Shown here: one piece after another, positions 1-8,630 of the stretch
How positions within the stretch are numbered: the stretch's first letter is position 1
Layout of the letters: the number at the start of each line of letters is the position of its first letter
Assembly (NCBI GenBank): GCA_905372305.1
Contig: CAJPOP010000001.1
Location: forward strand, 434,001-498,000
Length of the DNA: 64,000 nt
Reading direction: 5' to 3'
From: Candidatus Saccharimonadota bacterium
GTDB lineage: Bacteria; Patescibacteriota; Saccharimonadia; Saccharimonadales; Saccharimonadaceae
The notes under the pieces: generated by a model
The model's input: the letters and a program-made list of their open reading frames with translations, nothing else
Databases searched by the model: none
Told to the model about the DNA's origin: nothing
Made by a program: the position numbers and the translations under genes

Positions 1-54
1 AACCGGATTTGGCATCGCCGGCAATAAGATTGTGGAGCATTTTTGTTGATTTAC

Positions 55-936
55 CTAAGCTTCGTCAACTATATTCATATTGACAGCATCAGAAAAAATC
101 ATCAACTCGGAGCCAATTTTTGAATTGTGGTGAGCAGAATATCTGAGGTCAAAAGTCCGGTATTTTCTGTCGGGGTAGATGTCGAGGATTTCTTTTTCAT
201 TGTCGTAGCTCAGAATCCATTTTGCTTTGTGATGCTTGTTTAGTGAAGCGGCGAGTCTCTGATGGTCCTTTAACTTGAGGGCGTTTAAGTAAAGGTCTGC
301 ACCTTTTACAAAATATGGCGGGTCAACATAGAAGAAGCTATTTGGATCTTTCGCGTAACGCTCAATAACATCTACGCCGTCCTCATTGAGAACAGTAAGT
401 CTGTCGCTATAAAGTCCTATGAGTTTTATTTTCTCGATGAGATTTTGTTTATTGTATCGAGCGTCAATTTTCCATTCGCCAAGCTGCTGCTTGCCGCCAA
501 TCGGCCCTGCGTTTAGAATGCCAGAGCGATTAGTTCGATTAAGGAAGAAAGTTGCAAAACCAAGTGACAGCCTGTCGGATGTGTCGACCGCCCTATAGAT
601 TTTTTTCTGTCGTTCCCACTCTTCGACAGTTACGGGAGTATTTAATACTCGCTCAATAAAATCTGCATTATGTTCCTTTAAGGAAAACCAAAATGAATAT
701 ATGGCTGGATCATAGTCATTAACAACGATTCTACACACCTTCTCAAGCAAAAGAAGTGATATGGCCGCTCCAGCACCACCAGCATAAGGCTCTATGTATG
801 TAATATCTTTCCATTCATGTTTTTCTATGACAGTGTCGAAGAAAGCAAAGAGAGCTGTCTTGCCACCTGGATAGCGCAGGGGGGTAAATAAGTGTTTTCT
901 ATGGGTTTGTGTTTTTATCATTTTCCTCTGCTTCAA
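55..936 (-). CDS. D12-class DNA N6-adenine methyltransferase
   Basis: Transfers a methyl group from S-adenosylmethionine to adenine in a specific DNA site. The 293-residue protein has the family's N-terminal motif FTPLRYPGGK near residue 20 (SAM binding) and the catalytic DPPY motif (FFYVDPPYF) near residue 205, in the order typical of Dam/DpnM-type alpha-class enzymes; length is normal for the family. It follows the ParB-like gene on the same strand and the two reading frames overlap by 38 bp, so the pair is very probably co-transcribed and translationally coupled. A second Met at residue 6 would shorten the overlap. The recognition site cannot be read from sequence. It may be the modification part of a two-gene system, or an accessory methylase of the neighbouring restriction system. 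Confidence 0.9.
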   Translation of the reverse strand: MKQRKMIKTQTHRKHLFTPLRYPGGKTALFAFFDTVIEKHEWKDITYIEPYAGGAGAAISLLLLEKVCRIVVNDYDPAIYSFWFSLKEHNADFIERVLNTPVTVEEWERQKKIYRAVDTSDRLSLGFATFFLNRTNRSGILNAGPIGGKQQLGEWKIDARYNKQNLIEKIKLIGLYSDRLTVLNEDGVDVIERYAKDPNSFFYVDPPYFVKGADLYLNALKLKDHQRLAASLNKHHKAKWILSYDNEKEILDIYPDRKYRTFDLRYSAHHNSKIGSELMIFSDAVNMNIVDEA

Positions 937-2329
937 TTATACCCTGAATCAGAAAGTTGAATACAACTTCGATATTTTTCCAGAACTTTCGAATGCTATT
1001 CTCATCAGCAAAATAACCGATATTATGTACGACTTGATTAAGATTCTGCGTGTAAAGCTGGGAGTTCAAGGCGCTAATGACACCTCTTACGTTCGCATTG
1101 TTGGTGGCGTATGTTGCCGATATGTAGTTTATCTTTTCTCTCAGCTGCACTTTATTAGAACCGTTGCCGGCAACTATCAGATTATTGTTGCCGTCGAACC
1201 TTTCACCTCTGGATTCAAGATACCTGTGTACTGTTACTTCAAGTAGAGTGCGCACCAGCATTGATGTTGCTGTTGGACAGTCTTTGACAATCACTCTTTG
1301 TAACTCTTTGTGAATCTCGTTAATTTTCTCGGATTGCTTGCCGAGCTTTAGCCTTTTTGCAGTTGGCTTGATAAGTGTTGGGTATACCTTTTGCTGAGAA
1401 TTAGAGTATATTGTCTTCCCTTTTTGTGTGATTTCAATCTCCTCCTCGCCAAGTAGGTTTGTTGCTCTGCTATCCTCTAACTCTTTATTGATGTTTTCTA
1501 TGCGAGTGTCATCAAAGTCGAGTGCGCTAAGATATTTCTGCTGTTTTTCAATTGTGTTATACGCGCGCGACCAACTCTCTCCGCTGGAAGGCTTATTCGT
1601 CAGTAAGTCATAAACGAAAACTTTGAGCTTTTTTAGCAACAAGTCTTCGTTTCTTATGTCTAGCGTGCCGTCATCAAGAACATCGTAGCCAAAGAACGCA
1701 GCACCCGGGGTACTATCAACGATGCGATAAAAATTAGTTACCCTCCCTTCACCGAGTGCGTCCTTTTTCATTTGATAAGGCAGGTCAATTTTATCAACCA
1801 GATCAGCAATCGCGGCTCGTTTCACTCTCTGTCTATAATTGGCATCACCGCGCTTCTTGGTACGTACACCATGTCTGTCTCTTTCAACCTGACCCCACGA
1901 CTTTTCGTTGTTATTTTTCAAATGTTTACGTTCAATATACCGGTTTGCTGTATCGATACTGTCGGTTACAATACAATCAAGAGTTGTTGTGGTGGTAATA
2001 TGCTTATCTACGTTCAGCCCTTCAAAAAATGCGGAAAAGTTGCCAGCCAGCGAGGGGTCGGCAATACATTTGTATGCGACTAATCGTCGATTACCCTCAT
2101 AAACAACATGCTTACCATCCTTGCTAATCACAACCAGTCGCTCCAATTGGATTAAGTCGGCGTCATTAGTAATTTCTGAAGCAAGATTCTTGATTGAGAA
2201 TTTCTTCTCATTGCTCAAGAAAGTATCAATAAGTTCTTGCTGACTCTTTCCAAATAAGTCATCGGTTAGACGGGAGTTTTCATCCCACAACAGCAAATCT
2301 CTAATTTGAATTTTATTTTCTGTCAACAT
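899..2329 (-). CDS. ParB/sulfiredoxin-fold domain protein next to adenine methylase
   Basis: A 476-residue protein whose N-terminal third resembles the ParB/Srx fold: the stretch VVYEGNRRLVAYKCI (about residues 75-90) is the ExNRR-type motif of ParB-like nuclease and DndB-type proteins. The middle is charged and helical. The C-terminal part (from about residue 330) looks like a separate helical domain and is unassigned. It is transcribed divergently from the restriction gene and ends inside the 5' end of the D12 methylase gene. A TATAAT box on the minus strand (2341-2346) lies 11 nt before the ATG, with no Shine-Dalgarno. Chromosome partitioning is unlikely because there is no helix-turn-helix and no ParA neighbour. 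A nuclease, NTPase or regulatory partner of the methylase is possible but unproven. Confidence 0.65.
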   Translation of the reverse strand: MLTENKIQIRDLLLWDENSRLTDDLFGKSQQELIDTFLSNEKKFSIKNLASEITNDADLIQLERLVVISKDGKHVVYEGNRRLVAYKCIADPSLAGNFSAFFEGLNVDKHITTTTTLDCIVTDSIDTANRYIERKHLKNNNEKSWGQVERDRHGVRTKKRGDANYRQRVKRAAIADLVDKIDLPYQMKKDALGEGRVTNFYRIVDSTPGAAFFGYDVLDDGTLDIRNEDLLLKKLKVFVYDLLTNKPSSGESWSRAYNTIEKQQKYLSALDFDDTRIENINKELEDSRATNLLGEEEIEITQKGKTIYSNSQQKVYPTLIKPTAKRLKLGKQSEKINEIHKELQRVIVKDCPTATSMLVRTLLEVTVHRYLESRGERFDGNNNLIVAGNGSNKVQLREKINYISATYATNNANVRGVISALNSQLYTQNLNQVVHNIGYFADENSIRKFWKNIEVVFNFLIQGIIEAEENDKNTNP

Positions 2330-2340
2330 AACTATTGCTT

Positions 2341-2375
2341 ATTATATCAAAATTCTAGGGAGATTTTGTTATAAT
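2341..2375. promoter_or_regulatory. Divergent promoter pair of the modification island
   Basis: Two -10 boxes sit back to back in a 55-bp intergenic region: TATAAT on the minus strand (2346 to 2341), 11 nt before the ParB-like ATG, and TATAAT on the plus strand (2370-2375), 9 nt before the endonuclease ATG. Neither gene has a Shine-Dalgarno, so both messages are predicted to be leaderless or nearly so. The two RNA polymerase sites are so close that they should compete, which could balance methylase-side and nuclease-side expression. Confidence 0.6.
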
Positions 2376-2384
2376 AATAGATGT

Positions 2385-3356
2385 ATGATTGCGAAAACTG
2401 TAAACTCACATAATATTGCAAACTGGAAGGAAGATGTTTATAAGTCAGTCTTGTTTTATAACGATTGGTTTGTCAATTACGCTCCCGAGGCGTACAAGAA
2501 AACTCGAAGCCAAACGGCTGGTAGTGTTACGTCCGCACTGGAAATAACGAATTTTTTATTTGACATATCGCCAGCGAAAATTATTGAACATCCTGAAATC
2601 TTGCCGATTTTGCGAATGTCCACCGTTCCACCTATTGCACGAGATCGCCTAACTGGTCTATCGCAAGCTCCGAAGAGTCTCGTTGATAGTATCGACAAAA
2701 ACAAACGCATACCAACACGCATGACGAAAGAGGTGTTAGAAAGCGGGCTTGAAAAAATTTCCAATACTCTCAAAAGTATGCTCGATACAGATATTTTTAC
2801 CTGGATTGCAACTGGTAAATTGCCTACCGAAGAGGAGGAGACCAGGGCATCAATTATTATCGCCGATCGGCTGTGTGGCATGGTTGCTGACCCGATTATT
2901 AGGAATGCACAAGAACAGCGCCAGTTAGCGTCTATTAGGCAGTGGCTCGAAGCTCGTGACTACAAAATGGCAGCAAGAACCGTCAATGAGAGTGATCCCA
3001 CATCCATGCAACCGGGTACGTTTTCATTCAGGCTTAATGTGCCAGTTGTGCTCGATGGTGGATTAAACATCAATATACCGGTTGATGCCGTTATTCAACC
3101 AAAGAATGCTAAGCAAGGTAGTATGCCGCTTCTTATGGAAGCAAAATCGGCTGGTGACTTTACGAATACAAACAAACGACGCAAAGAGGAGGCTATAAAG
3201 TTTTCGCAATTAAAACGAACCTATGGAAGTGAGACGAAGTTCTTCTTGTTCTTGTGTGGTTATTTTGATTCTGGATATCTGGGTTACGAAGCGGCAGAAG
3301 GTATTGATTGGGTGTGGGAGCATCGCATAGACGACCTTAGTCTATTCGATTTATAA
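2385..3356 (+). CDS. XamI-like type II restriction endonuclease
   Basis: Predicted type II restriction endonuclease (323 residues). The segment MSTVPPIARDRLTGL near residues 83-97 matches what I recall of the conserved core of the XamI family, whose founding member cuts GTCGAC. A possible PD-(D/E)xK nuclease core lies in the C-terminal third around PLLMEAKSAGDF (E and K spaced ExK). It ends 5 bp before the methylase gene, giving the standard R-M pair order. The ATG lies 9 nt after a TATAAT box without a Shine-Dalgarno. An ATG four bases earlier is in another frame. The family assignment is from memory of motifs; the specificity is inferred only. Confidence 0.72.
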   Translation: MIAKTVNSHNIANWKEDVYKSVLFYNDWFVNYAPEAYKKTRSQTAGSVTSALEITNFLFDISPAKIIEHPEILPILRMSTVPPIARDRLTGLSQAPKSLVDSIDKNKRIPTRMTKEVLESGLEKISNTLKSMLDTDIFTWIATGKLPTEEEETRASIIIADRLCGMVADPIIRNAQEQRQLASIRQWLEARDYKMAARTVNESDPTSMQPGTFSFRLNVPVVLDGGLNINIPVDAVIQPKNAKQGSMPLLMEAKSAGDFTNTNKRRKEEAIKFSQLKRTYGSETKFFLFLCGYFDSGYLGYEAAEGIDWVWEHRIDDLSLFDL

Positions 3357-3361
3357 CAATC

Positions 3362-4891
3362 ATGAAGACAAAGACACGGGAAAAACTGCAGAAAGAACTA
3401 GATTCTCAGAAAACCGAGTTGTTTCGCAACCAGATGGGGCAATATGCAACACCAACGGCATTAGCTGATGAGATTGTCAGACTTGGCCTATCTTATTTGG
3501 AAGATAAGGATATTGGATTCATTGATCCGGCTTTTGGGCTTGGAGCGTTTTACGATTCGCTAGAGCGTATTGCTCCGGCTTTCAAGAAGATAATATCTAA
3601 AGCTACTGGCGTAGAGATTGATGCGCACTATTTCGGGCCATCTACTAAGTTATGGAAAGATTCGCTGATTGAGGTAATTAATAGCGACTTTACAAAACTA
3701 AAAGCGCCAAAAAAAGATGAAAACAAGTACAACTTCATGGTTTGTAACCCGCCTTATGTCAGGCACCACCATATCAAATCGGAAGACAAGTCTCGCTTAC
3801 AAAGCCTTGTTTTTGAACAACTGGGCGTTAAATCAAGTAAACTTATGGGTCTATATGGTTATTTCATGATGTTGAGTCATCAATGGCTCAGCAAAGATGG
3901 GGTTGGTGTTTGGCTGGTACCGACGGAGTTTCTTGATGTGAATTACGGACTTGCGATTAAAGAATATCTAGTAAGTCGCGTAAGTATTTTGAGAGTCCAT
4001 ACATTCAGGGCTGAAGATGTACAATTTACGGATGCCTTAGTTACATCAACTATCATTGTATTTAAGAATACTACTTCAGATGAAAATCACTCCATTATTT
4101 TCACAAAAGGTAGTAATCTTGATAGACCTATCAATTCGATATCGATTTCTCAATCGCAACTCGATTCGAGAAAAAAATGGAGTAGACTAATTGCTGGTGC
4201 TCTGGAACCAAAAGAAACAACTCTACGATTTGGTGATGTTTTCAGCATCAAGCGTGGTATTGCAACTGGATCAAACTCGTTTTTTATAATTTCAAAAGAT
4301 GAGGCTAAAAAAAGAAATATACCAAAAGAATTTTTACAGCCAGTTTTGCCAAGTTCTCGATATGTAAATAGTCGCATTATTGAGTCGGCTGATGACGGTA
4401 GTCCGATTGGTAAAAAAGAGTTATTTTTATTTAACTGCCATCTTGCTGAGAATATTTTGCAAAAGGCCTATCCTGATGTTTATGCTTATGTTCAAGAGGG
4501 GCGCGAAAAAGGTATTAGCGAGGGTTATATTTGTAAAAATCGAAGCCCTTGGTATAAACAGGAGCAACGTAAAAGCCCTGACTTGTTTATAAGTTACATG
4601 GGGCGCAGTCGAAATGGTAAATCACCTTTCAAGTTTTATTTGAATCGCTCAAAAGCCATCGCCACAAATGGTTATTTAATGATTTACATCAAGCCTGAAT
4701 ATAAATCTATTCTTGAAGATGAGTCTAACGGCAGACTTAAGTCTCTCGTTCAATGCCTGACGGATGAAATATTAATAAGCGGAGGAAGGAGCTACGGTGG
4801 AGGATTGCATAAACTAGAGCCATCAGAATTGGCAAACATTCCTCTTCAGGGCATAAAAATAGAGCCACCTCAGCAAATGCTCGCGATCTAG
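3362..4891 (+). CDS. TaqI/Eco57I-class DNA N6-adenine methyltransferase
   Basis: Modification enzyme of the restriction-modification pair; it methylates adenine in the site cut by the upstream nuclease. The 509-residue protein shows the gamma-class order: a SAM-binding region with NQMGQYATPTALADEIV (about 22-38) and FIDPAFGLGAF (about 55-65), then the catalytic NPPY motif (MVCNPPYVRHH) near residue 128, then a long C-terminal half that acts as target-recognition domain in TaqI-like enzymes. The gene follows the nuclease with a 5-bp gap and no separate promoter, so one transcript is expected. Just after the stop a short hairpin, GTCGCT-AA-AGCGAC (4899-4912), lacks a T-tract and may stabilise the 3' end. 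Confidence 0.9.
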   Translation: MKTKTREKLQKELDSQKTELFRNQMGQYATPTALADEIVRLGLSYLEDKDIGFIDPAFGLGAFYDSLERIAPAFKKIISKATGVEIDAHYFGPSTKLWKDSLIEVINSDFTKLKAPKKDENKYNFMVCNPPYVRHHHIKSEDKSRLQSLVFEQLGVKSSKLMGLYGYFMMLSHQWLSKDGVGVWLVPTEFLDVNYGLAIKEYLVSRVSILRVHTFRAEDVQFTDALVTSTIIVFKNTTSDENHSIIFTKGSNLDRPINSISISQSQLDSRKKWSRLIAGALEPKETTLRFGDVFSIKRGIATGSNSFFIISKDEAKKRNIPKEFLQPVLPSSRYVNSRIIESADDGSPIGKKELFLFNCHLAENILQKAYPDVYAYVQEGREKGISEGYICKNRSPWYKQEQRKSPDLFISYMGRSRNGKSPFKFYLNRSKAIATNGYLMIYIKPEYKSILEDESNGRLKSLVQCLTDEILISGGRSYGGGLHKLEPSELANIPLQGIKIEPPQQMLAI

Positions 4892-5158
4892 AGTAACAGT
4901 CGCTAAAGCGACACGTCTCCGTCCAGAAAACACCCTTTTCAGCTAAAAAATAAAAATATTGGCGGGAGAAATTTCAAAAAGATAATTCAAAGAGCTTTTC
5001 TGGTGAGGCGAGCAGACATGTGCGTCCACGAGCGTTGGGTTTAAGCCTATACGGCTCAGCTTTTACGCTTGAAATGGGTTCGAGCTTTGGCATATATTAC
5101 CACCAATAGAACTAAAACGGTCGCCCATTTGGGCGACGAAATATCAGCAATTTTGTAT
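4892..5158. other. Intergenic region with hairpins, no gene seen
   Basis: 267 bp between the methylase gene and tRNA-Gly. It contains a perfect hairpin right after the methylase stop (4899-4912) and the tRNA-Gly terminator (about 5114-5137). In between, a region around 5025-5075 can fold with nested AGCGT/ACGCT and AGCC/GGCT arms. No open frame longer than noise is supported. I looked for tmRNA, SRP RNA and RNase P hallmarks and found none that I could defend. Confidence 0.4.
5114..5137 (-). terminator. Rho-independent terminator of tRNA-Gly
   Basis: Read on the minus strand, the inverted repeat GTCGCCC-AAAT-GGGCGAC (plus coordinates 5120-5137) is followed by CGTTTTAG. It lies about 20 nt after the encoded CCA of tRNA-Gly and is positioned to end that transcript. 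Confidence 0.6.
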
Positions 5159-5234
5159 TGGTGCGGGTTAGGAGACTCTAACTCCTGGCCTCTTCCATGG
5201 CAAGGAAGCGCTCTAACAACTGAGCTAAACCCGC
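5159..5234 (-). tRNA. tRNA-Gly (anticodon GCC)
   Basis: On the minus strand a 76-nt cloverleaf can be drawn: acceptor GCGGGTT / AACCCGC, D-arm GCTC..GAGC, anticodon stem CTTCC/GGAAG with loop TTGCCAT (anticodon GCC), T-arm with a slightly unusual loop, discriminator A and an encoded CCA. It has its own promoter about 100 nt upstream and a hairpin terminator downstream. Confidence 0.93.
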
Positions 5235-5330
5235 ATAATGTTTGCTGCGTATCTCGCCGGCAAATCGTCACAATTTTGCGAACTTGCCTACGATGTGCGA
5301 TGCAACAGCCAATCTTTCGATTACATAGTA

Positions 5331-5359
5331 AGTATAGCAAACAAAACCGCCCATTTCAA
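5331..5359 (-). promoter_or_regulatory. Promoter of tRNA-Gly
   Basis: On the minus strand TTGAAA (5359-5354) and TATACT (5336-5331) are separated by 17 bp, a near-consensus sigma70-type promoter. It lies in the gap between the end of the TPR gene and the tRNA and gives a predicted 5' leader of roughly 90 nt before tRNA-Gly. Confidence 0.7.
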
Positions 5360-5367
5360 TAATCTTC

Positions 5368-6159
5368 TCACCAATTTCTCTTCGTATGATCTGGCGTGGC
5401 GTCTTTGTAATCTTCCAGGTGCTGGTTTCTTTCCTGGGATTTACGCTGTTCGTTGTAGGCGTCGATGAATCGCTTGTCCAGTTCTTTAAGTTTGCCGTCG
5501 GTGTTGCCTGCGTCAACTTTTTCTTTATAGCCAGGGTTGGTGACTGAAATACCTTGGTCGCCGTTTCTAAGTTGTTTTATTTGCGCCAACTTTTGCCGGA
5601 TTCGCTGCTCAATAACGATTGCCGTTTTGCCGTCGTCATTGCTCGCGTCGACTGTCCTGCTAGCAAATTGCACGCCGCAACTATCTTCGCCGTCGTGAAG
5701 TACGGCGTTTGCTTCGTCGTAGCGGATGATTGCCTGGTCGTAGCGTTTTTCGCTGGCGAGGGCGTCTGCTTGCGCCTCGATTGATAGCGCCAAGTTGATG
5801 CGGACAGGGCATTCGCGCGTTTTCGGCGCTTTTTGCAAGGCTTGTCGGAATTGTTTTTCTGCCGAGTCGTAGCGAGCTTGCTTATATAAAGTGTTCCCGT
5901 CGTTAAAAAATACTTTATAAGATTCAAACAAATTCATGGTATAAATTGGCGATAAGCGAAAAGAAGCCTGGCTGTTGTCGCCGTCTTTATAAGCGGCGTG
6001 CGCTGCTAGCGACAACAAGGGGAAGCTTGTTAATTTAATAGCAACCAGCAGAATCACCGCGCAAACAGGGAACGAATAACGGAGCAGTTTCCGGCGTTTT
6101 TCTCGGCGGATTTTTTCAAAATCTAGTTTTTTCAGGTCAAATGGACGATTCTTACTCAC
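5368..6159 (-). CDS. TPR-repeat protein of the Bat (VWA/MoxR) operon
   Basis: A 263-residue protein with a charged N-terminus, one membrane segment (about 27-50) and a TPR-type helical region around residues 85-150 (NDGNTLYKQARYDSAEKQF.. pattern), ending in a polar tail rich in K, E, D and N. In Bat operons of other bacteria a TPR protein (BatC/BatE-like) follows the two VWA proteins, and this is the last gene of the same arrangement here. The start overlaps the preceding VWA gene by 8 bp, implying translational coupling. A scaffolding role for the membrane complex is likely by context; no enzymatic motif is seen. Confidence 0.75.
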   Translation of the reverse strand: MSKNRPFDLKKLDFEKIRREKRRKLLRYSFPVCAVILLVAIKLTSFPLLSLAAHAAYKDGDNSQASFRLSPIYTMNLFESYKVFFNDGNTLYKQARYDSAEKQFRQALQKAPKTRECPVRINLALSIEAQADALASEKRYDQAIIRYDEANAVLHDGEDSCGVQFASRTVDASNDDGKTAIVIEQRIRQKLAQIKQLRNGDQGISVTNPGYKEKVDAGNTDGKLKELDKRFIDAYNEQRKSQERNQHLEDYKDATPDHTKRNW

Positions 6160-7153
6160 GATTTTCTCCCTCCGACGGCGTTATATTCTGAAGTTTGCAT
6201 AGAGGCAAATATATGTTTCTGATTTCAAAGGCCAGCAAAATAGCAGCCGCAAATATCGCTATCCAATATATATCGTTGTAGCCATCAAACGAGCGGCTGC
6301 TACTGGCGGCTTTGTCGACAGAGCTGTTCTTGACGACGGCGTCGATGGAATTTGGGTTTTGCCGGTGCGTGTACGGTAAACCTGTTTGATTTGCAATGTT
6401 TTTAAGATTTATCTCGTCGATTTTCGATACGGCATATTTCAAATCTGGCCCGCGCAAATAAAAACTGTCAAAGCCGCCGCTGTAACTTGGCGTTTTCATT
6501 TTTCCGCCGGCAGCGGTGCCGTAGCCCATGATCGCGCCGCCGCCCAGTAGCGGCTTCAAGCTGGCGAATGACTTTGGCGAGGCGTCGCTGGTCTGTTCGC
6601 CGTCGCCCAGGTAAAATAGCAGCGAGGTGCGCTCGGGATTTTTATGCTTGGTGCGAGTAATCTCCGAGGCGATGGTGTCAATCGGTGTATCAATTGAGCT
6701 GCCCATGGCATAGCTTTCGCTGATGATATTTACTGTGTCAACTGCCGATTCAAACATTCTGACGTCTGTTGATAACGGCGAATTGACGAAAGTTTTATTA
6801 TTGAAAGTTATTAGGCTAAATCGCGCGCCGACCAGCTTTTTGGCAATTTCTTTGGCGTCGCGGCGCATGCCGTTGATTCGCGGCTGGCCGTTATCATAAT
6901 CCTCGGCAGCAGAACTCATCGTTGTATCTATAACAACATAAACATCGATTAGCGGCGCGCCCCATTCTTTCACCTCGCCAGGAATAGCTGGGCGAAAACA
7001 AGCGGTAATGATAAGCAAGGCAATACAGAACCGCCGCAGCCACGCTCGCCGGTTGGATATTGGTTTGGAAAAAATTCTCCAACCTGTAAAAATTGCAGCA
7101 ACTACCAGAATTATCAGCAACAGATACCATGGCAAAATCGGTTGCACTATCAT
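6152..7153 (-). CDS. Membrane VWA-domain protein (BatB-like)
   Basis: A von Willebrand factor A domain anchored at both ends: an N-terminal hydrophobic segment, a VWA domain starting at DVYVVIDTTMSSA (MIDAS motif here D-T-T-M-S instead of DxSxS), and a C-terminal membrane segment (YWIAIFAAAILLAF). The altered MIDAS may still bind metal. I choose the ATG at 7153 because it overlaps the stop of the previous gene as ATGA and is preceded by GGAGG at 8 nt; a TTG at 7168 is also in frame. The two adjacent VWA genes, the DUF58 gene and moxR together match Bat/MoxR operons linked to envelope stress or aerotolerance, whose exact role is unsettled. Confidence 0.85.
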   Translation of the reverse strand: MIVQPILPWYLLLIILVVAAIFTGWRIFSKPISNRRAWLRRFCIALLIITACFRPAIPGEVKEWGAPLIDVYVVIDTTMSSAAEDYDNGQPRINGMRRDAKEIAKKLVGARFSLITFNNKTFVNSPLSTDVRMFESAVDTVNIISESYAMGSSIDTPIDTIASEITRTKHKNPERTSLLFYLGDGEQTSDASPKSFASLKPLLGGGAIMGYGTAAGGKMKTPSYSGGFDSFYLRGPDLKYAVSKIDEINLKNIANQTGLPYTHRQNPNSIDAVVKNSSVDKAASSSRSFDGYNDIYWIAIFAAAILLAFEIRNIYLPLCKLQNITPSEGENRE

Positions 7154-8160
7154 ATGCGAAGCCTCCAATCGATAATAATAAGGGAAATTATGATAATAAG
7201 CATGCCGTATAGCAACAATTGCGGCTGATCGGTGCGAGTAACGCGCGGCGTGCCTTTGAAGCGGGAGGCGTCTTGGGTGGCGATTTTTTGGACAATGTTT
7301 GGAATTGTGTTTTTGTCGTGCAGTGCGTAGTAATCGCCGCTGGTCGCCAGCGTGGTTCGCTTCAATTCTGCCGCTTCTGCTTCGCGATTTTTATTACTAT
7401 TCGGGTAAATAGCGTATACGCGGATGTCTTTTTGCTTGGCAAGTTCTGCTGCTTCGGGCAGGGAAATTATCGGCGTGCCAGCCAATTGGTTGTCGGTTCC
7501 TAAAATGATACTCCGGGAGCGTTTGCTGTCTAACTTGTCGAAGCGGCCGATGCAACTTGCTAGCCCATCGCCGATCAGCGATGAGCCTTGTCCGCTCGAG
7601 ACTACCGTACCAGATAAAATATCGAAATATTCCAGCGTTCCAGGCGGCGTCAGCGCTTTTTCGATTAGCGCTAATTTACTATCGATGAGACTCGCGTCGT
7701 CTGTCAAAGGAAATATCACTGCCGGCGAGCGGTCAAACAGTACCAAACCGAGTCGTTCACCGTCAAATTTTCGCGCCAATGTGCGGTAAGTTTTAATAAT
7801 CTCTACATCATATTCATACATCGACCGCGATACGTCAAGGCACAGCACAATGTCGCGATTTTTCACCTCGGGAGAAACGACAGCCACCGACGACGGGCGG
7901 CCAGTGAGAATAATCATCATAACCAGCAGGAGCGCGTGCAGTCCCAGTACAACCGCCAATAGTTTTTTGTACCGCCTGACCTGCTGAATATAGAGCGGGA
8001 AAGCGCGCAGCCGCGATGTATTAGCGATAGGGAGTTTTTGCCTAGGCGCGTCATGGCGTTTCGATCGGCTGTATCGGCGGAGTATAATCGGCGTGGCAAA
8101 CCACAGCAGGGCGATAATTATAATTAACGCCAGCGATAATTGCCAAAAAACTAATTCCAT
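7150..8160 (-). CDS. Membrane VWA-domain protein (BatA-like)
   Basis: A 336-residue protein with an N-terminal membrane segment, an amphipathic linker and a second membrane helix (about 70-88), then a VWA domain beginning DIVLCLDVSRSMYE with a canonical MIDAS DxSxS. A closing membrane segment (YGMLIIIISLIIIDW) sits at the C-terminus. This topology, VWA between membrane anchors, is that of BatA. Its first codons overlap the end of the upstream small membrane protein gene and its stop overlaps the ATG of the next VWA gene, so the operon is fully coupled. The intact MIDAS distinguishes it from its downstream paralogue. Confidence 0.88.
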   Translation of the reverse strand: MELVFWQLSLALIIIIALLWFATPIILRRYSRSKRHDAPRQKLPIANTSRLRAFPLYIQQVRRYKKLLAVVLGLHALLLVMMIILTGRPSSVAVVSPEVKNRDIVLCLDVSRSMYEYDVEIIKTYRTLARKFDGERLGLVLFDRSPAVIFPLTDDASLIDSKLALIEKALTPPGTLEYFDILSGTVVSSGQGSSLIGDGLASCIGRFDKLDSKRSRSIILGTDNQLAGTPIISLPEAAELAKQKDIRVYAIYPNSNKNREAEAAELKRTTLATSGDYYALHDKNTIPNIVQKIATQDASRFKGTPRVTRTDQPQLLLYGMLIIIISLIIIDWRLRI

Positions 8161-8630
8161 GCCGCTACCGTCTTTCTGGCTAGTGCTGCCGCCTCGGTGA
8201 CGCTGCCTTGCTCGACCGCAGTAAATTCAGGAATATAGAATTGTTTGATGGCAGCCGCCAATGTTTTATAACGAGTCTTTTCTAAATCTCGCAGCGTCAA
8301 CGTGTCAACGCGGTGGCCGTTTATCTCGACGACGAACATGCGAAGAATATGGCTTAATTTCTGGTGGGCTTTGCGCGAGGATAGCTTTCCGGCAGCGTGA
8401 TTTTGTTCAATTTCGTCGATTAGCTGTTGGTATTTCTGTTTCAAATCAGTCAAATCTGGCGGCCTGTACGGTTTTGGTTTGAGCGTAGCCAGGCTGCGGT
8501 GGGAGCGGCGGCGAGTAGAGTAAAACACAAATCCGTACCATAAAATAATCGCGCCTAAAAGCAAGCAGCCGATAACCAGCCACAGCGGGTCATAATCTAC
8601 CCATTCGCGAAGCTCAGTGCCAGCGTGCAT
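8151..8630 (-). CDS. Small membrane-anchored protein of the Bat operon
   Basis: 159 residues: a short outside segment, one membrane helix (LWLVIGCLLLGAIILWYGFVF, quoted only in part here as residues 17-37), then a basic, helical cytoplasmic region with a KQKYQQLIDEIEQ stretch. The size, position between DUF58 and VWA genes, and single N-terminal helix resemble the DUF4381-type proteins found at this place in Bat operons; I cannot confirm the family. The ATG at 8630 overlaps the DUF58 stop and the end overlaps the next start. Confidence 0.7.
   Translation of the reverse strand: MHAGTELREWVDYDPLWLVIGCLLLGAIILWYGFVFYSTRRRSHRSLATLKPKPYRPPDLTDLKQKYQQLIDEIEQNHAAGKLSSRKAHQKLSHILRMFVVEINGHRVDTLTLRDLEKTRYKTLAAAIKQFYIPEFTAVEQGSVTEAAALARKTVAAWN

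Noticed and set aside
899..2329. ParB partitioning protein
   Set aside because: Only the N-terminal fold motif is present; no helix-turn-helix, no ParA and no parS-like repeats nearby.
5041..5158. Possible tmRNA or SRP RNA near GGGTTCGAGC at 5075
   Set aside because: No tag-peptide frame, no acceptor pairing and no conserved SRP loop could be found.
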